From assembly GCF_009177065.1 (NCBI RefSeq), contig NZ_WEZF01000009.1, positions 62,001-126,000 of the forward strand: DNA of 64,000 bases. Direction: 5' to 3'. This DNA comes from Tautonia marina (GTDB lineage Bacteria > Planctomycetota > Planctomycetia > Isosphaerales > Isosphaeraceae). Made by a program: the position numbers and the translations under genes. The notes below the pieces were generated by a model. The model worked only from the letters and a program-made list of their open reading frames with translations. It searched no databases and was not told the DNA's origin. Below are positions 37,909-46,322 of this stretch, piece by piece; position 1 is the stretch's first letter, and each line of letters starts with the position of its first letter.

Positions 37909-38847
37909 TCACCCTCTCAGCTTGCCCATCGGCGTGTTCGCCGCCAGGTCCTCGACCATCTCCTCCACCGCGAAGCCGATCGCCGCTCGCCAGTCCTCTC
38001 CGAACCGCTCGCGCAGCTCGGGACGCTCATACGCAAAGATAATCCCCCGCGAGCAATTCACGATCGCCCCCAGGCCGTCCGCATCGCACCCGGCGGCCAC
38101 GTCGGCGGCCGTCCCGCCCTGAGCCCCGTAGCCGGGAATCAGGAACAAAATGCCCGGCATCGCCTCCCGAAGCTCCGCCAGTTGCTCCGGATAGGTCGCC
38201 CCCACCACCGCGCCGATCGCGCTGTACCCCGACTCCCCCTTCAACGGCTCAGCCCAACCGACCAGCCGATCGGCCACATGCCGGTAAATCGGCTTCCCGT
38301 CGGCGATCAGGTCCTGAAACTCCCCGGCCGACGGGTTGCTCGTCCTCACCAGCACGAACAGGCCGCGCCCTCGTTCCCCCGCCACCTTTGCAAAGGGCGT
38401 AACCCCATCGCTCCCCAGATACGGATTGATCGTCAGGGCATCCCCTTGCCAGGCCGGCCCCTTTTGCTCATCAATCGGCGGATGCCCGAGATATCCTCTC
38501 GCATACGCCTCGGCCGTCGAGCCGATATCGTTCCGCTTGCCGTCGATGATCACGAACAGCCCCCGCCGTTTTGCGTCGGCCGCGCTCGCGTGCAAGGCCG
38601 ACACCCCCGCCGGCCCGAACTCCTCATAAAACGCCGACTGAAACTTCACCGCCGGCACTTTCCCGGCCACGACCCCCAGAATCTCCTCCCCAAACGCCAG
38701 CAAACTCCGCGCGATCCCCTCGGCCGACTTCGGGAACCGCTCAGCGATTTCCCTCGGAAATTGCTTCGGTCGCGGGTCGATCCCCACCACCACCCCGTTG
38801 CCCACCTCGCGCATCTTGGCGATCAACCGATCCGCAGCGTTCGTCAC
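37909..38847 (-). CDS. pyrF: Orotidine 5'-phosphate decarboxylase
   Basis: A 312-residue OMP decarboxylase of the longer subgroup found in actinobacteria and planctomycetes (type 2). It catalyses the final step of UMP synthesis in the cytosol. Visible motifs are VVGIDPRPKQFP near the N-terminus, AVKFQSAFYEEFGPAG, and the catalytic FVIIDGKRNDIGSTAEAYA with the Asp-x-Lys-x-x-Asp array. VLVRTSNPSAGEFQ and FLIPGYGAQGGTAADV form the phosphate-binding end. It stands alone and is divergent from the tRNA-Pro unit. Confidence 0.95.
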   Translation of the reverse strand: MTNAADRLIAKMREVGNGVVVGIDPRPKQFPREIAERFPKSAEGIARSLLAFGEEILGVVAGKVPAVKFQSAFYEEFGPAGVSALHASAADAKRRGLFVIIDGKRNDIGSTAEAYARGYLGHPPIDEQKGPAWQGDALTINPYLGSDGVTPFAKVAGERGRGLFVLVRTSNPSAGEFQDLIADGKPIYRHVADRLVGWAEPLKGESGYSAIGAVVGATYPEQLAELREAMPGILFLIPGYGAQGGTAADVAAGCDADGLGAIVNCSRGIIFAYERPELRERFGEDWRAAIGFAVEEMVEDLAANTPMGKLRG

Positions 38848-38874
38848 GATCTCTCATCCCCGGCCGAGGCCGCA

Positions 38875-38902
38875 TTGACAGGGCCCCGGAACTCTTTAGA
38901 AT
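38875..38902 (+). promoter_or_regulatory. Strong sigma70-type promoter upstream of tRNA-Pro
   Basis: TTGACA, 16 bases and TAGAAT make a near-consensus promoter on the plus strand. It begins just outside the pyrF start codon and points to the tRNA gene. Transcription would start near 38909, giving a leader of about 127 bases that is removed during tRNA maturation. Confidence 0.55.
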
Positions 38903-39035
38903 ACGAGCACCGAATCGCTTGCATCCTAGGGTTCGTGACCCCACTTGACCAGCCCGGTCATTCTCACGCCCCCGCCTTGCGGATGCCGATTCTGCCGAGT
39001 TCCCCTCGATCTCCATCGTGGGGCCCCTCGGGATC

Positions 39036-39110
39036 GGGGCGTAGCGCAGCCTGGTTAGCGCGCCTGCTTGGGGTGCAGGAGGTCGGCCGTTCAAATCGGC
39101 TCGCCCCGAC
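39036..39110 (+). tRNA. tRNA-Pro (anticodon GGG)
   Basis: A complete cloverleaf of 75 bases. The acceptor stem is CGGGGCG with CGCCCCG. The D arm is GCGC/GCGC with loop AGCCTGGTTA. The anticodon stem is CCTGC/GCAGG around loop TTGGGGT, giving anticodon GGG. The T arm is GGCCG/CGGCT with loop TTCAAAT. A is the discriminator base, and CCA is not encoded. It reads CCC and CCT proline codons. It is a single-gene unit with its own promoter and terminator. Confidence 0.95.
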
Positions 39111-39128
39111 TCAACACCAGCCGAACCC

Positions 39129-39167
39129 ATCGAGGCCCGCTTCCCCCCGTGGGATGCGGGCCTCGAT
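39129..39167 (+). terminator. Stem-loop terminator of tRNA-Pro
   Basis: A perfect 12-bp inverted repeat, ATCGAGGCCCGC and GCGGGCCTCGAT, with a 15-base loop starts 18 bases after the tRNA. It also lies 34 bases beyond the stop of the convergent DUF6629 gene and may act on both. No T-run follows. Confidence 0.6.
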
Positions 39168-39200
39168 CCGTTCCGTTCGGGCTCCTGATCTCTCAAACCG

Positions 39201-39890
39201 TCAGCCTGCGGTTGGTCCGACCTCAGGCCGTACGGTCCTTCGAGGAAGGCGGGCGAAGTAGACGCCCAGGTAAAGCGAGAGCAGGGCGGCGAACAGGCAC
39301 CAGATGGAGAAGAAGGCGTAGCCGAAGGCGATCTGACTGACCAGCGACGAGGCGAGTACGGCCGCGCCAAACCCCTGAAGACGGCGGTCGGAGAAGGCGA
39401 ACGGGAGGATGATGATTGCCAGGTATATTCCACGAAGCACCATCTCGGGAACCACCCGAAAAATTGGAAGGTCCCCGAGCTGGTAGTGGATCGAATGCCG
39501 GATCACTTCAATGACGAGCAACCGTTCGGGCTCGAAGATGAGGGGAAGCCAGAGGCCCGCTCCGACCCCGATCCCCAGCAACAGCAGGAGCAGGACGAAC
39601 GGCCGCCCTCTCCGTTCGAAGAGCGCAACACTGAACGGGATCCATGCGGGCCAGAGCCAGAACGCGAAGAACAGATACGCCAGCGCGGCGGGTGAATCCG
39701 GTCGACTTGCCCCGCGATTCAGTTCGAGCCACACAAACCCCTCACACGCTTGCTGAACCCCGAAGATCAGGGGGATCGCCGCGAGGGCCAGCTTCGCCGG
39801 TTCCTTGCGAACCGCTTCTCGCACGCAAGAAAGCCCGACCGGCATCAGAACGGCCGCGGCCCCGAAGCTCGCTTCTGCGCTCATGCACAC
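39201..39890 (-). CDS. DUF6629 family multi-spanning membrane protein
   Basis: A 229-residue membrane protein with about seven hydrophobic helices. The N-terminus, read from a GTG, is (M)CMSAEASFGAAAVL, followed by IPLIFGVQQACEGFVWLEL. Both match the conserved start and second helix of DUF6629 proteins, which typically begin MCFSATASF. AAGGGA six to seven bases before the GTG supports this start over an ATG 33 bases upstream. The function of the family is unknown; it is predicted to be in the inner membrane. It ends close to the tRNA terminator. Confidence 0.75.
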   Translation of the reverse strand: MCMSAEASFGAAAVLMPVGLSCVREAVRKEPAKLALAAIPLIFGVQQACEGFVWLELNRGASRPDSPAALAYLFFAFWLWPAWIPFSVALFERRGRPFVLLLLLLGIGVGAGLWLPLIFEPERLLVIEVIRHSIHYQLGDLPIFRVVPEMVLRGIYLAIIILPFAFSDRRLQGFGAAVLASSLVSQIAFGYAFFSIWCLFAALLSLYLGVYFARLPRRTVRPEVGPTAG

Positions 39891-40191
39891 AGACAATCCC
39901 TTCTCGCGGCCATGTTGCCGCATCGTTGCGAATAGCTACGCCCTCCGTCAGGAGGTCTTCGCCCTTCGGGTCATCCTTGCAAAGGAGGCTTCCCCAGAAG
40001 CGTCGGCGCGATCCCTGGGTTTCGGGAAACGAAACGTCTCGCGCGCTGCAACCGAACGCCCCAACCAAATTGTAAGCAACCGTTGAAGGATAGCGAGCCC
40101 TTCGATCGAGTTGAAGAGGCTCATTCGGAAATCCGCTCCCAGAAGATTCGACCAGTCGACGAACCGCTCGCCTCAGCATCACCCTTACGGG
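39891..40191. other. Intergenic region with small stem-loops, no gene seen
   Basis: This 301-base stretch lies between the DUF6629 start and the sulfatase stop. It contains CCTCC-GTCA-GGAGG (39942-39955) and a nearby CCTT-GCA-AAGG. The open frames here show no recognisable protein. The segment may be a remnant of a small repeated element, but I could not compare copies. Confidence 0.4.
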
Positions 40192-41655
40192 TCAGTCAAC
40201 GTCCGGATCTCGGATCAGCGGGACCGGTGTATCGACCTGTCCGGCCGGACGCTGATTCGCTCCCGGCCGGTCGGTGTCACCGAGATCCTGATGGGCCGTT
40301 TCGGCCAGCGCCGAGAGTTGGCGAACCACCTGGGGATGATCGTCGGCGCGGTCGAGGGTTTCACCCGGGTCGATCGCCACATCAAACAGAGCAGGGCGGC
40401 CCGGCTCCAGGGCGGGATGGGGACGCCTCGCCCCTTCGTCGAGCGGCAGATACAGCTTCCACGGCCCCGATCGAACCGCCTGCAACTGCGGACCATCGTA
40501 GTAGAAGAAGGCAACCGTCGGCGATCGAGCCCCGGGCGTTCCGACGAGCAAGGGGCGAATGTCGAACCCATCGAGGTGGCGATCCCGGGGAGGCTCGACC
40601 CCGGCCAGGGCCGCGAAGGTGGGCAGCAGATCGAGCGTCGAGGCGAGTTCCTCGCACGTCGATCCCGCCGGAATCGTTCCCGGCCACCGGGCGAGGCAGG
40701 GGACCCGCATCCCTCCCTCGGCCGTCGAGTAGCCCCAGCCGGCCATCGGGGCGTTGCGTCCTTGCGGCGGATTGCGTCGCGGCGCTCCGTTGTCCGAGGT
40801 CCAGATCACCAGCGTTTGCTCATTCAACCCAAGGTCCTGCAGCGTCTCGATCACCTGGCCGAGCGACCAGTCCAGCTCCTCGACCGCGTCGCCGTACGGC
40901 CCGTTGGCCGATCGGCCTCGAAATGCTTCGCTCGCAAACGGGGCCGAGGTCGAACCGGGCATCGTGTGCGGCATGTACACGAAAAACGGCCGGTCGCGGT
41001 GCTGCGTCATGAACGCAATCGCCTCCTCGGTGCAGCGTTTCACCAGCGTGTTGCGATCGACCGGGGCCTCGATCACCTCCTCATCCCTGAGCAAGGGCAG
41101 GGGGGGCCATCCACGTTCCTTCGCAACCGGAAGCGTATGCACCATGTCATCGCTGTAGGGGATGCCGAAAAACGTGTCGAACCCTTGCCGGGTCGGTAAG
41201 AACTCGGGCTGGTCCCCCAGATGCCACTTGCCGAAGATTCCGGTCGCGTAACCCGCCTCGCGCAAGACCTCGGCCATCGTCACCTCATCCGGATGCAGGC
41301 CGGTCACGGATCGCGGCCTCAGCACCCGCCCTCCCTCGTGATCCTCGTGCATCGACACCCGCCTCGGGTAGCATCCGGTCATCAAGCTCGCCCGGCTAGG
41401 AGTGCAAACCCCCGAGGTCACATAAAAGTGGGTCAATTTCATCCCCTCGGCGGCCATCCGGTCGAGATGAGGGGTCCGATGCACCTTCGATCCGAACGGC
41501 CCAATATCTCCATATCCGAGATTATCGACCGAAACGACCACCACGTTCGGCGGCCGAACCTCGGTTGCCCGTAAGCCCTCGCTCCCCGCGACACTCACGA
41601 CCAGCCCCAGCACGAATCCGGCACACGACCGCGTCCAGCCCCCGAAGCTCATCAT
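40192..41655 (-). CDS. Secreted sulfatase (formylglycine-dependent, arylsulfatase family)
   Basis: A 487-residue sulfatase with a signal peptide (about 1-28, WTRSCAGFVLGLVVSVAGS). The metal-binding start is NVVVVSVDNLGYGDIGPFG. The activation site CTPSRASLMTG carries the Cys converted to formylglycine by FGE or an anaerobic maturase. GIFGKWHLGDQ and VIWTSDNGAPRRNPP supply further active-site residues. It would remove sulfate esters from polysaccharides or other sulfated compounds in the periplasm or outside. Sulfatases are abundant in planctomycetes. The start is one of three nearby ATGs (41652-41661); the middle one has GGGG six bases upstream. No maturase or carbohydrate-use genes are adjacent. 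Confidence 0.93.
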   Translation of the reverse strand: MMSFGGWTRSCAGFVLGLVVSVAGSEGLRATEVRPPNVVVVSVDNLGYGDIGPFGSKVHRTPHLDRMAAEGMKLTHFYVTSGVCTPSRASLMTGCYPRRVSMHEDHEGGRVLRPRSVTGLHPDEVTMAEVLREAGYATGIFGKWHLGDQPEFLPTRQGFDTFFGIPYSDDMVHTLPVAKERGWPPLPLLRDEEVIEAPVDRNTLVKRCTEEAIAFMTQHRDRPFFVYMPHTMPGSTSAPFASEAFRGRSANGPYGDAVEELDWSLGQVIETLQDLGLNEQTLVIWTSDNGAPRRNPPQGRNAPMAGWGYSTAEGGMRVPCLARWPGTIPAGSTCEELASTLDLLPTFAALAGVEPPRDRHLDGFDIRPLLVGTPGARSPTVAFFYYDGPQLQAVRSGPWKLYLPLDEGARRPHPALEPGRPALFDVAIDPGETLDRADDHPQVVRQLSALAETAHQDLGDTDRPGANQRPAGQVDTPVPLIRDPDVD

Positions 41656-41916
41656 TCTCATCCCCGATTCTCGAACCGGCCATTCCCCAACCGGGTCGTT
41701 GCATCTGGTTGATGGAGCGCAAACCACCGCCCGAAGGTATCGCGTCCCCGATCGTCCGCACAACCGTTCTGCCCCGATTCGCTCCTCCTCCCCTCGCCGA
41801 CCTCGACCCGACACGCATCAAGACACGCCTGGACCCTGGGCGCCCCGCCCGTTACGATTCAAGGTTCACCGAGTCTCAAGCGATTGTCAAACAAGCCCAC
41901 GACCGAAACGAACCTC

Positions 41917-41950
41917 CCTGCCGGCTGATTGATCGAGCCGATTCGGCAGG
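41917..41950 (+). promoter_or_regulatory. Inverted repeat in front of the DUF1592 gene
   Basis: CCTGCCG and CGGCAGG pair over seven bases around a 20-base loop that itself contains GGCT/AGCC. It ends 15 bases before the GGAGG ribosome binding site. The 322-base divergent region (41656-41977) holds no gene; I saw no convincing promoter in it. Confidence 0.3.
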
Positions 41951-41977
41951 GGCCTCGGTCGAACAGGAGGCGCCGCT

Positions 41978-44900
41978 GTGCCTGGACGGAACGTAGGCTG
42001 GGTCGGATGGGCAATGCTGGGTCTGGTCCTTGCACTCGCCGGGATGACCGCCAATCGGCTTCAGGCTGACGCAGACGCCGAGTCTGCCGCCGAGGACGAT
42101 CCTCCCGTCTTCGACACCCTCGCCGCCGACTTCGACCGGGTCGCCGCCCCTGTCATCCAGTCGTTCTGCCTCGATTGCCACGACTCGGCCATCGCCGAGG
42201 CCGACATCGCCCTCGAACGCTTCGACGGAATCGACGACCTCCGCGCCGCCGTCCCGGTCTGGCAAAAGGTCGCCCGAATGCTCGACCTCGGTGAGATGCC
42301 TCCCCCCGGTGCCGAACCGATTCCCCCGGCCGACCGCGACCGCCTCCGCGACTGGATCGACCGCCTGCTCCGCGCCGAGGCCCAGGCCAGTGCCGGCGAC
42401 CCCGGCCCGGTCGTCCTCCGTCGCCTCTCAAACGCCCAGTACACCCACACCATCCGCGACCTGACCGGCCTCGACCACCTCGACCCCACCCGAGAATTCC
42501 CCACCGACAGCGCCGCCGGCGAAGGCTTCACCAACGCCGGGGCCGCGATGGTCATGTCCCCCTCGCTCCTGGAAAAGTACCTGGAGGCCGCCAAGCAGAT
42601 CACCGAGCATGCCGTTCTGCTGCCCGATGGCTTCCGCTTCTCCTCCGGCACCTCCCGGCGCGACTGGACCGACGAGGCCGTTGCCCGGATCAAAACCTTC
42701 TACTCCCGATTCACCGCCGACAGTGGCGGCACTCCCGTCAATCTTCAAGGCATTGTCTTTGCCACGAACGAAGGGGGGCGGCTGCCGCTCGAACGCTATT
42801 TCGAGGCCCTGCTTGAACACCGCGACGCCCTCCGCAACGGCGACCGCTCGATCGAGTCCGTCGCGGCCGATCGCGGCCTCAGCCCCCGCTACCTCCGCCT
42901 GCTGCTCGACACCCTCGACCACGCACCCGACTCCCCCTCACCCCTGTTCGATCCGCTCCGCGATGCCTGGCGATCGGCCCGTCCCGGCGATGCCGAGCGC
43001 CTGACCGTTCTGATCGCTCCCTGGCAAAACAGCCTCTGGCGGTTCAACAGCGTCGGGCATCTCGGCAAGGTCGGCGGCCCGACCGCCTGGATGGAGCCGG
43101 TATCTCCTCTCGTCGATCGCCACGAGATCCGCCTTGCGCTGCCCGAAGCCTCCGCCATCGAGGGGGATGAGATTCTCCTCACGCTTGCCCTTACCGACGC
43201 GGGCGACGGCTCGACCGACGACCTCGCCGTCTGGGAACGCCCCCGGATCGTCACCCCCGGCCGCCCCGATCTGCCGCTCCGCGACCTCCGCGCCGTCGCC
43301 CGGCGACTCCAGGTCGGTCGAGACGAAGCCCTCTCCCACGCCTTCGCCTGTCTCGACGCCGCCTTCGAAGCGACGCGCGCCCCCCATCCCGCCGACCTCG
43401 ACACCCTCGCCGCCGACCGAGGCCTCCCCCGGCACGTCCTCGACCCCTGGTTCGCGTACCTCGGCATCGGCGTCGGCCCGCCGGAGATTCCGGCCGAAGC
43501 GCTGCTCGCCACTCCGATCCGAAACGGCGGCGGCTACGACTTCGTCCGCGGCTGGGGAGCCCCCGACCTGCCCAACGCGGTGGCCAACTCCTCCGATCAA
43601 CACGTCCGCATTCCGGGAAATCTTCGCCCCCACAGTGTCGCGGTCCATCCGTCTCCGGAACTCCGGGTCGCCGCCGGATGGCGCAGTCCGATCGCCGGGT
43701 CGATCTCGATTTCCGGAGCCGTTCAGCACGCCCACCCCGAATGCGGCAACGGCGTCTCCTGGCAACTCGAACTCCGACGCCCCGGCACGCGCCGACGACT
43801 CGCCAACGGCACCGCCCAGGGAACCGCTTCCGTCCCCATCGGCACCTTCGACCAACTTCCGGTCCAGCCCGGCGACCTCGTCATCCTCAGCATCGGCGCA
43901 CGAGACGGCAACCATTCCTGCGACCTCACCGCCGTTGATCTGACCATCACCTCCGGCGCATCCTCCTGGGATCTGGCCGCCGACGTCTCTCCCGATCTCG
44001 ACGCCGGCAACCCCCACGCCGACCGCCTCGGCCACGCCGCGGTCTGGCACTTCTTCACCGAACCCGATTCGGGCGCCTCGTCCGATGCGACGATCCCCGT
44101 CGGTTCCTTGCTCGCCCAGTGGCAAGACGCCCCCGACCTCGACACGGCCCGCCAGATCGCCCATCAGATCCAGACCTTGCTCGACGACGGCCCTCCCGAG
44201 GCCGCCGATGCGCCCGACACCGCCCTCTATCGCCAGCTCACCTCGCTCCGAGGCCCGCTCCTGTCCCGGCTCGGTCTCCAGGAAGATGGTCCGACCCACC
44301 TTCCCGCCGTCGCCGACGCGGCCGACGCCCCCGAGGTTGGCCTCGATCCCGACCGCTTCGGCCTCGATCCCGACGGCCAGCCGATCGACCCCCTGAGCCT
44401 CGGCGTTCGAGCCCCGTCCTCGATCACCCTCCGACTCCCCGCCGAACTGGTCGCCGGCTCCGAATTCGTCGCCGAGGGGCGTCTTCTCTCCGCCGCCGGC
44501 ACAGAGGCCAGCGTCCAGTTCCTCGCCACCCTCGGGCCGCTTGATCTCCCCGCCGGGCCGAAGCCCGACCGACCCATCGTCACCGCCGAAGGCAGCCCGG
44601 CCCGCGATCGGCTTGCAAGCGATCTCGACGCCTTCCGCAACCTGTTCCCCCCGGCCCTGTGCTACTCGCAGATCGTCCCGGTCGATGAAGTCATCACACT
44701 GATGCTCCACTACCGGGAAGATCACCATCTCCGTCGGCTCCTGCTCGACGACGCACAGGCCGCCGAGCTGGATCGGCTCTGGGACGAGCTGCGCTTCATC
44801 AGCCACGACGCCTTCGTCACCGTCGATGCCTTCCAGCAGCTCCTCGAATACGCCTCTCAGGACGGCGATCCGAGCCTCTTTGAACCGCTCCGCAAGCCCA

Positions 44901-46216
44901 TCGAAGCCCAGGCCGAGGCCTTCCGCGCGGCCCTCATTACGGCCGAGCCTCGCCATCTCGATGCGCTGCTCGACTTCGCCGCCCTGGCCTACCGTCGCCC
45001 GCTCGACGACGCTGATCGCCAGGAATTGATCCGCCTCTACGAATCGCTCCGCGAGGAATCGCTCTCGCACGACGACGCCTTCCGCCTCACCCTCGCCCGC
45101 GTCCTCGTTGCGCCGAGCTTCCTCTACCGGATCGAGACGGCCCCGCCGGTCGAGGGTCCGGCTCCGCTGTCCGACTGGGAACTGGCGAGCCGCCTGAGCT
45201 ACTTCCTCTGGTCCTCGGTCCCCGACGAGACGCTGCGCTCCCGAGCCGCCGCCGGAGAACTGACCGATCCCGACGTTCTCGCCGCCGAGACCCGTCGAAT
45301 GCTCGACGACGACCGCGTTCGCCGCCTGGCCGAGGAGTTCGCCTGCCAGTGGCTCCAGGTCTACGACCTCCCCTCCCTCGACGAGAAAAGCGAGCGGCAC
45401 TTCCCCACCTTCGCCGCGCTTCGGCCAGCCCTGTACGAGGAAACGATCCGCTTCTTCACCGACCTGTTCCGCAACGACCGCCCCGTCTCGACGATCCTCG
45501 ACGCCGATTACACCTTCCTCAACGACGAGCTGGCCCAGCACTACGGCATCGACGGCATCGATGGCCCCGATTGGCGACGGGTTGACGGCATCCGGCGCTT
45601 CGATCGCGGCGGCATCCTCGGCCTTGGCTCCACCCTGGCCAAGCAGTCGGGCGCGTCGCGCACCAGCCCCATCCTCCGGGGGATCTGGGTCTCCGAGGTC
45701 CTCCTCGGCGAGCCCTTACCCAATCCCCCGAGCGATGTTCCCGACCTCCCCGACGACGAGGCCGACACCGACGGCCTGACCGTCCGGGAACTGGTCGAGC
45801 GGCACACCCAGGACCCCCGATGCTCCGGCTGTCATGCTCGCATCGACCCCTTCGGCTTCGCCCTCGAAGGCTTCGACGCCATCGGCCGGGCCCGCCAGTT
45901 CGACCTGGCCGATCGTCCCGTCGACACCCGCACCGTCCTGCCCGATCAGACCGCCATCGACGGCCTCGACGGCTTGCGCCAGTACCTTTTGACCGCTCGC
46001 CGCGACGACTTCACCCGCCAGTTTTGCCGCAAACTGCTCGGCTACGCCCTCGGCCGCGGCGTTCTGCTCTCCGACGAACCCCTGCTCGACGAGATGCAGC
46101 GCCAGCTTCAGGACCACGACGATCGCCTCTCGGCCGCCCTCGAAACCATCGTCCGCAGCCCCCAGTTCCGCCAGATCCGTGGACGAGGGCTCGCATCCAC
46201 CGCTTCTCAAGAATAA
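41978..46216 (+). CDS. Giant DUF1587/DUF1595/DUF1592/DUF1588/DUF1585 (PSD) protein with c-type heme motifs
   Basis: A 1412-residue exported protein of a family typical of planctomycetes. A signal segment (GWAMLGLVLALAGMTA) is followed by CLDCHDS, a PSCyt-type heme site. The DUF1587-like block NAQYTHTIRDLTGLDHLDP lies at about 150-215. The C-terminal part holds DUF1595 (LAYRRPLDDADRQEL), DUF1592 (WELASRLSYFLWSSVPDE), DUF1588 with a second heme motif (RCSGCHARIDPFGFALEGFD) and DUF1585 (FCRKLLGYALGRGVLLSDE). Between them is a large region (about 230-900) with a probable beta-sandwich around residues 540-660. The GTG start has GGAGG at seven bases. A DUF1552 gene follows, the standard pairing. 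The function is unknown, presumably surface-associated degradation or electron transfer. Confidence 0.93.
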   Translation: MPGRNVGWVGWAMLGLVLALAGMTANRLQADADAESAAEDDPPVFDTLAADFDRVAAPVIQSFCLDCHDSAIAEADIALERFDGIDDLRAAVPVWQKVARMLDLGEMPPPGAEPIPPADRDRLRDWIDRLLRAEAQASAGDPGPVVLRRLSNAQYTHTIRDLTGLDHLDPTREFPTDSAAGEGFTNAGAAMVMSPSLLEKYLEAAKQITEHAVLLPDGFRFSSGTSRRDWTDEAVARIKTFYSRFTADSGGTPVNLQGIVFATNEGGRLPLERYFEALLEHRDALRNGDRSIESVAADRGLSPRYLRLLLDTLDHAPDSPSPLFDPLRDAWRSARPGDAERLTVLIAPWQNSLWRFNSVGHLGKVGGPTAWMEPVSPLVDRHEIRLALPEASAIEGDEILLTLALTDAGDGSTDDLAVWERPRIVTPGRPDLPLRDLRAVARRLQVGRDEALSHAFACLDAAFEATRAPHPADLDTLAADRGLPRHVLDPWFAYLGIGVGPPEIPAEALLATPIRNGGGYDFVRGWGAPDLPNAVANSSDQHVRIPGNLRPHSVAVHPSPELRVAAGWRSPIAGSISISGAVQHAHPECGNGVSWQLELRRPGTRRRLANGTAQGTASVPIGTFDQLPVQPGDLVILSIGARDGNHSCDLTAVDLTITSGASSWDLAADVSPDLDAGNPHADRLGHAAVWHFFTEPDSGASSDATIPVGSLLAQWQDAPDLDTARQIAHQIQTLLDDGPPEAADAPDTALYRQLTSLRGPLLSRLGLQEDGPTHLPAVADAADAPEVGLDPDRFGLDPDGQPIDPLSLGVRAPSSITLRLPAELVAGSEFVAEGRLLSAAGTEASVQFLATLGPLDLPAGPKPDRPIVTAEGSPARDRLASDLDAFRNLFPPALCYSQIVPVDEVITLMLHYREDHHLRRLLLDDAQAAELDRLWDELRFISHDAFVTVDAFQQLLEYASQDGDPSLFEPLRKPIEAQAEAFRAALITAEPRHLDALLDFAALAYRRPLDDADRQELIRLYESLREESLSHDDAFRLTLARVLVAPSFLYRIETAPPVEGPAPLSDWELASRLSYFLWSSVPDETLRSRAAAGELTDPDVLAAETRRMLDDDRVRRLAEEFACQWLQVYDLPSLDEKSERHFPTFAALRPALYEETIRFFTDLFRNDRPVSTILDADYTFLNDELAQHYGIDGIDGPDWRRVDGIRRFDRGGILGLGSTLAKQSGASRTSPILRGIWVSEVLLGEPLPNPPSDVPDLPDDEADTDGLTVRELVERHTQDPRCSGCHARIDPFGFALEGFDAIGRARQFDLADRPVDTRTVLPDQTAIDGLDGLRQYLLTARRDDFTRQFCRKLLGYALGRGVLLSDEPLLDEMQRQLQDHDDRLSAALETIVRSPQFRQIRGRGLASTASQE

Positions 46217-46322
46217 ATTCACGCGATTGTCCGAATCGGGATCGTCCGAATCGGGCGACCTTCTCCCATTCAATTCCACCATCCGACGACGTCCCCTATT
46301 CTTCCGCCCCAGGAGACGACCG

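Noticed and set aside
39129-39167. Terminal inverted repeats of a small transposon
   Set aside because: The repeat forms one hairpin directly after the tRNA and has no second end or target duplication; a terminator explains it.
42938-45541. Long open frame on the minus strand opposite the DUF1592 gene
   Set aside because: Its protein is a Glu/Gly/Val-rich shadow without domain or start signal. High third-position GC keeps the antisense frame open, and the plus-strand gene has clear domains.
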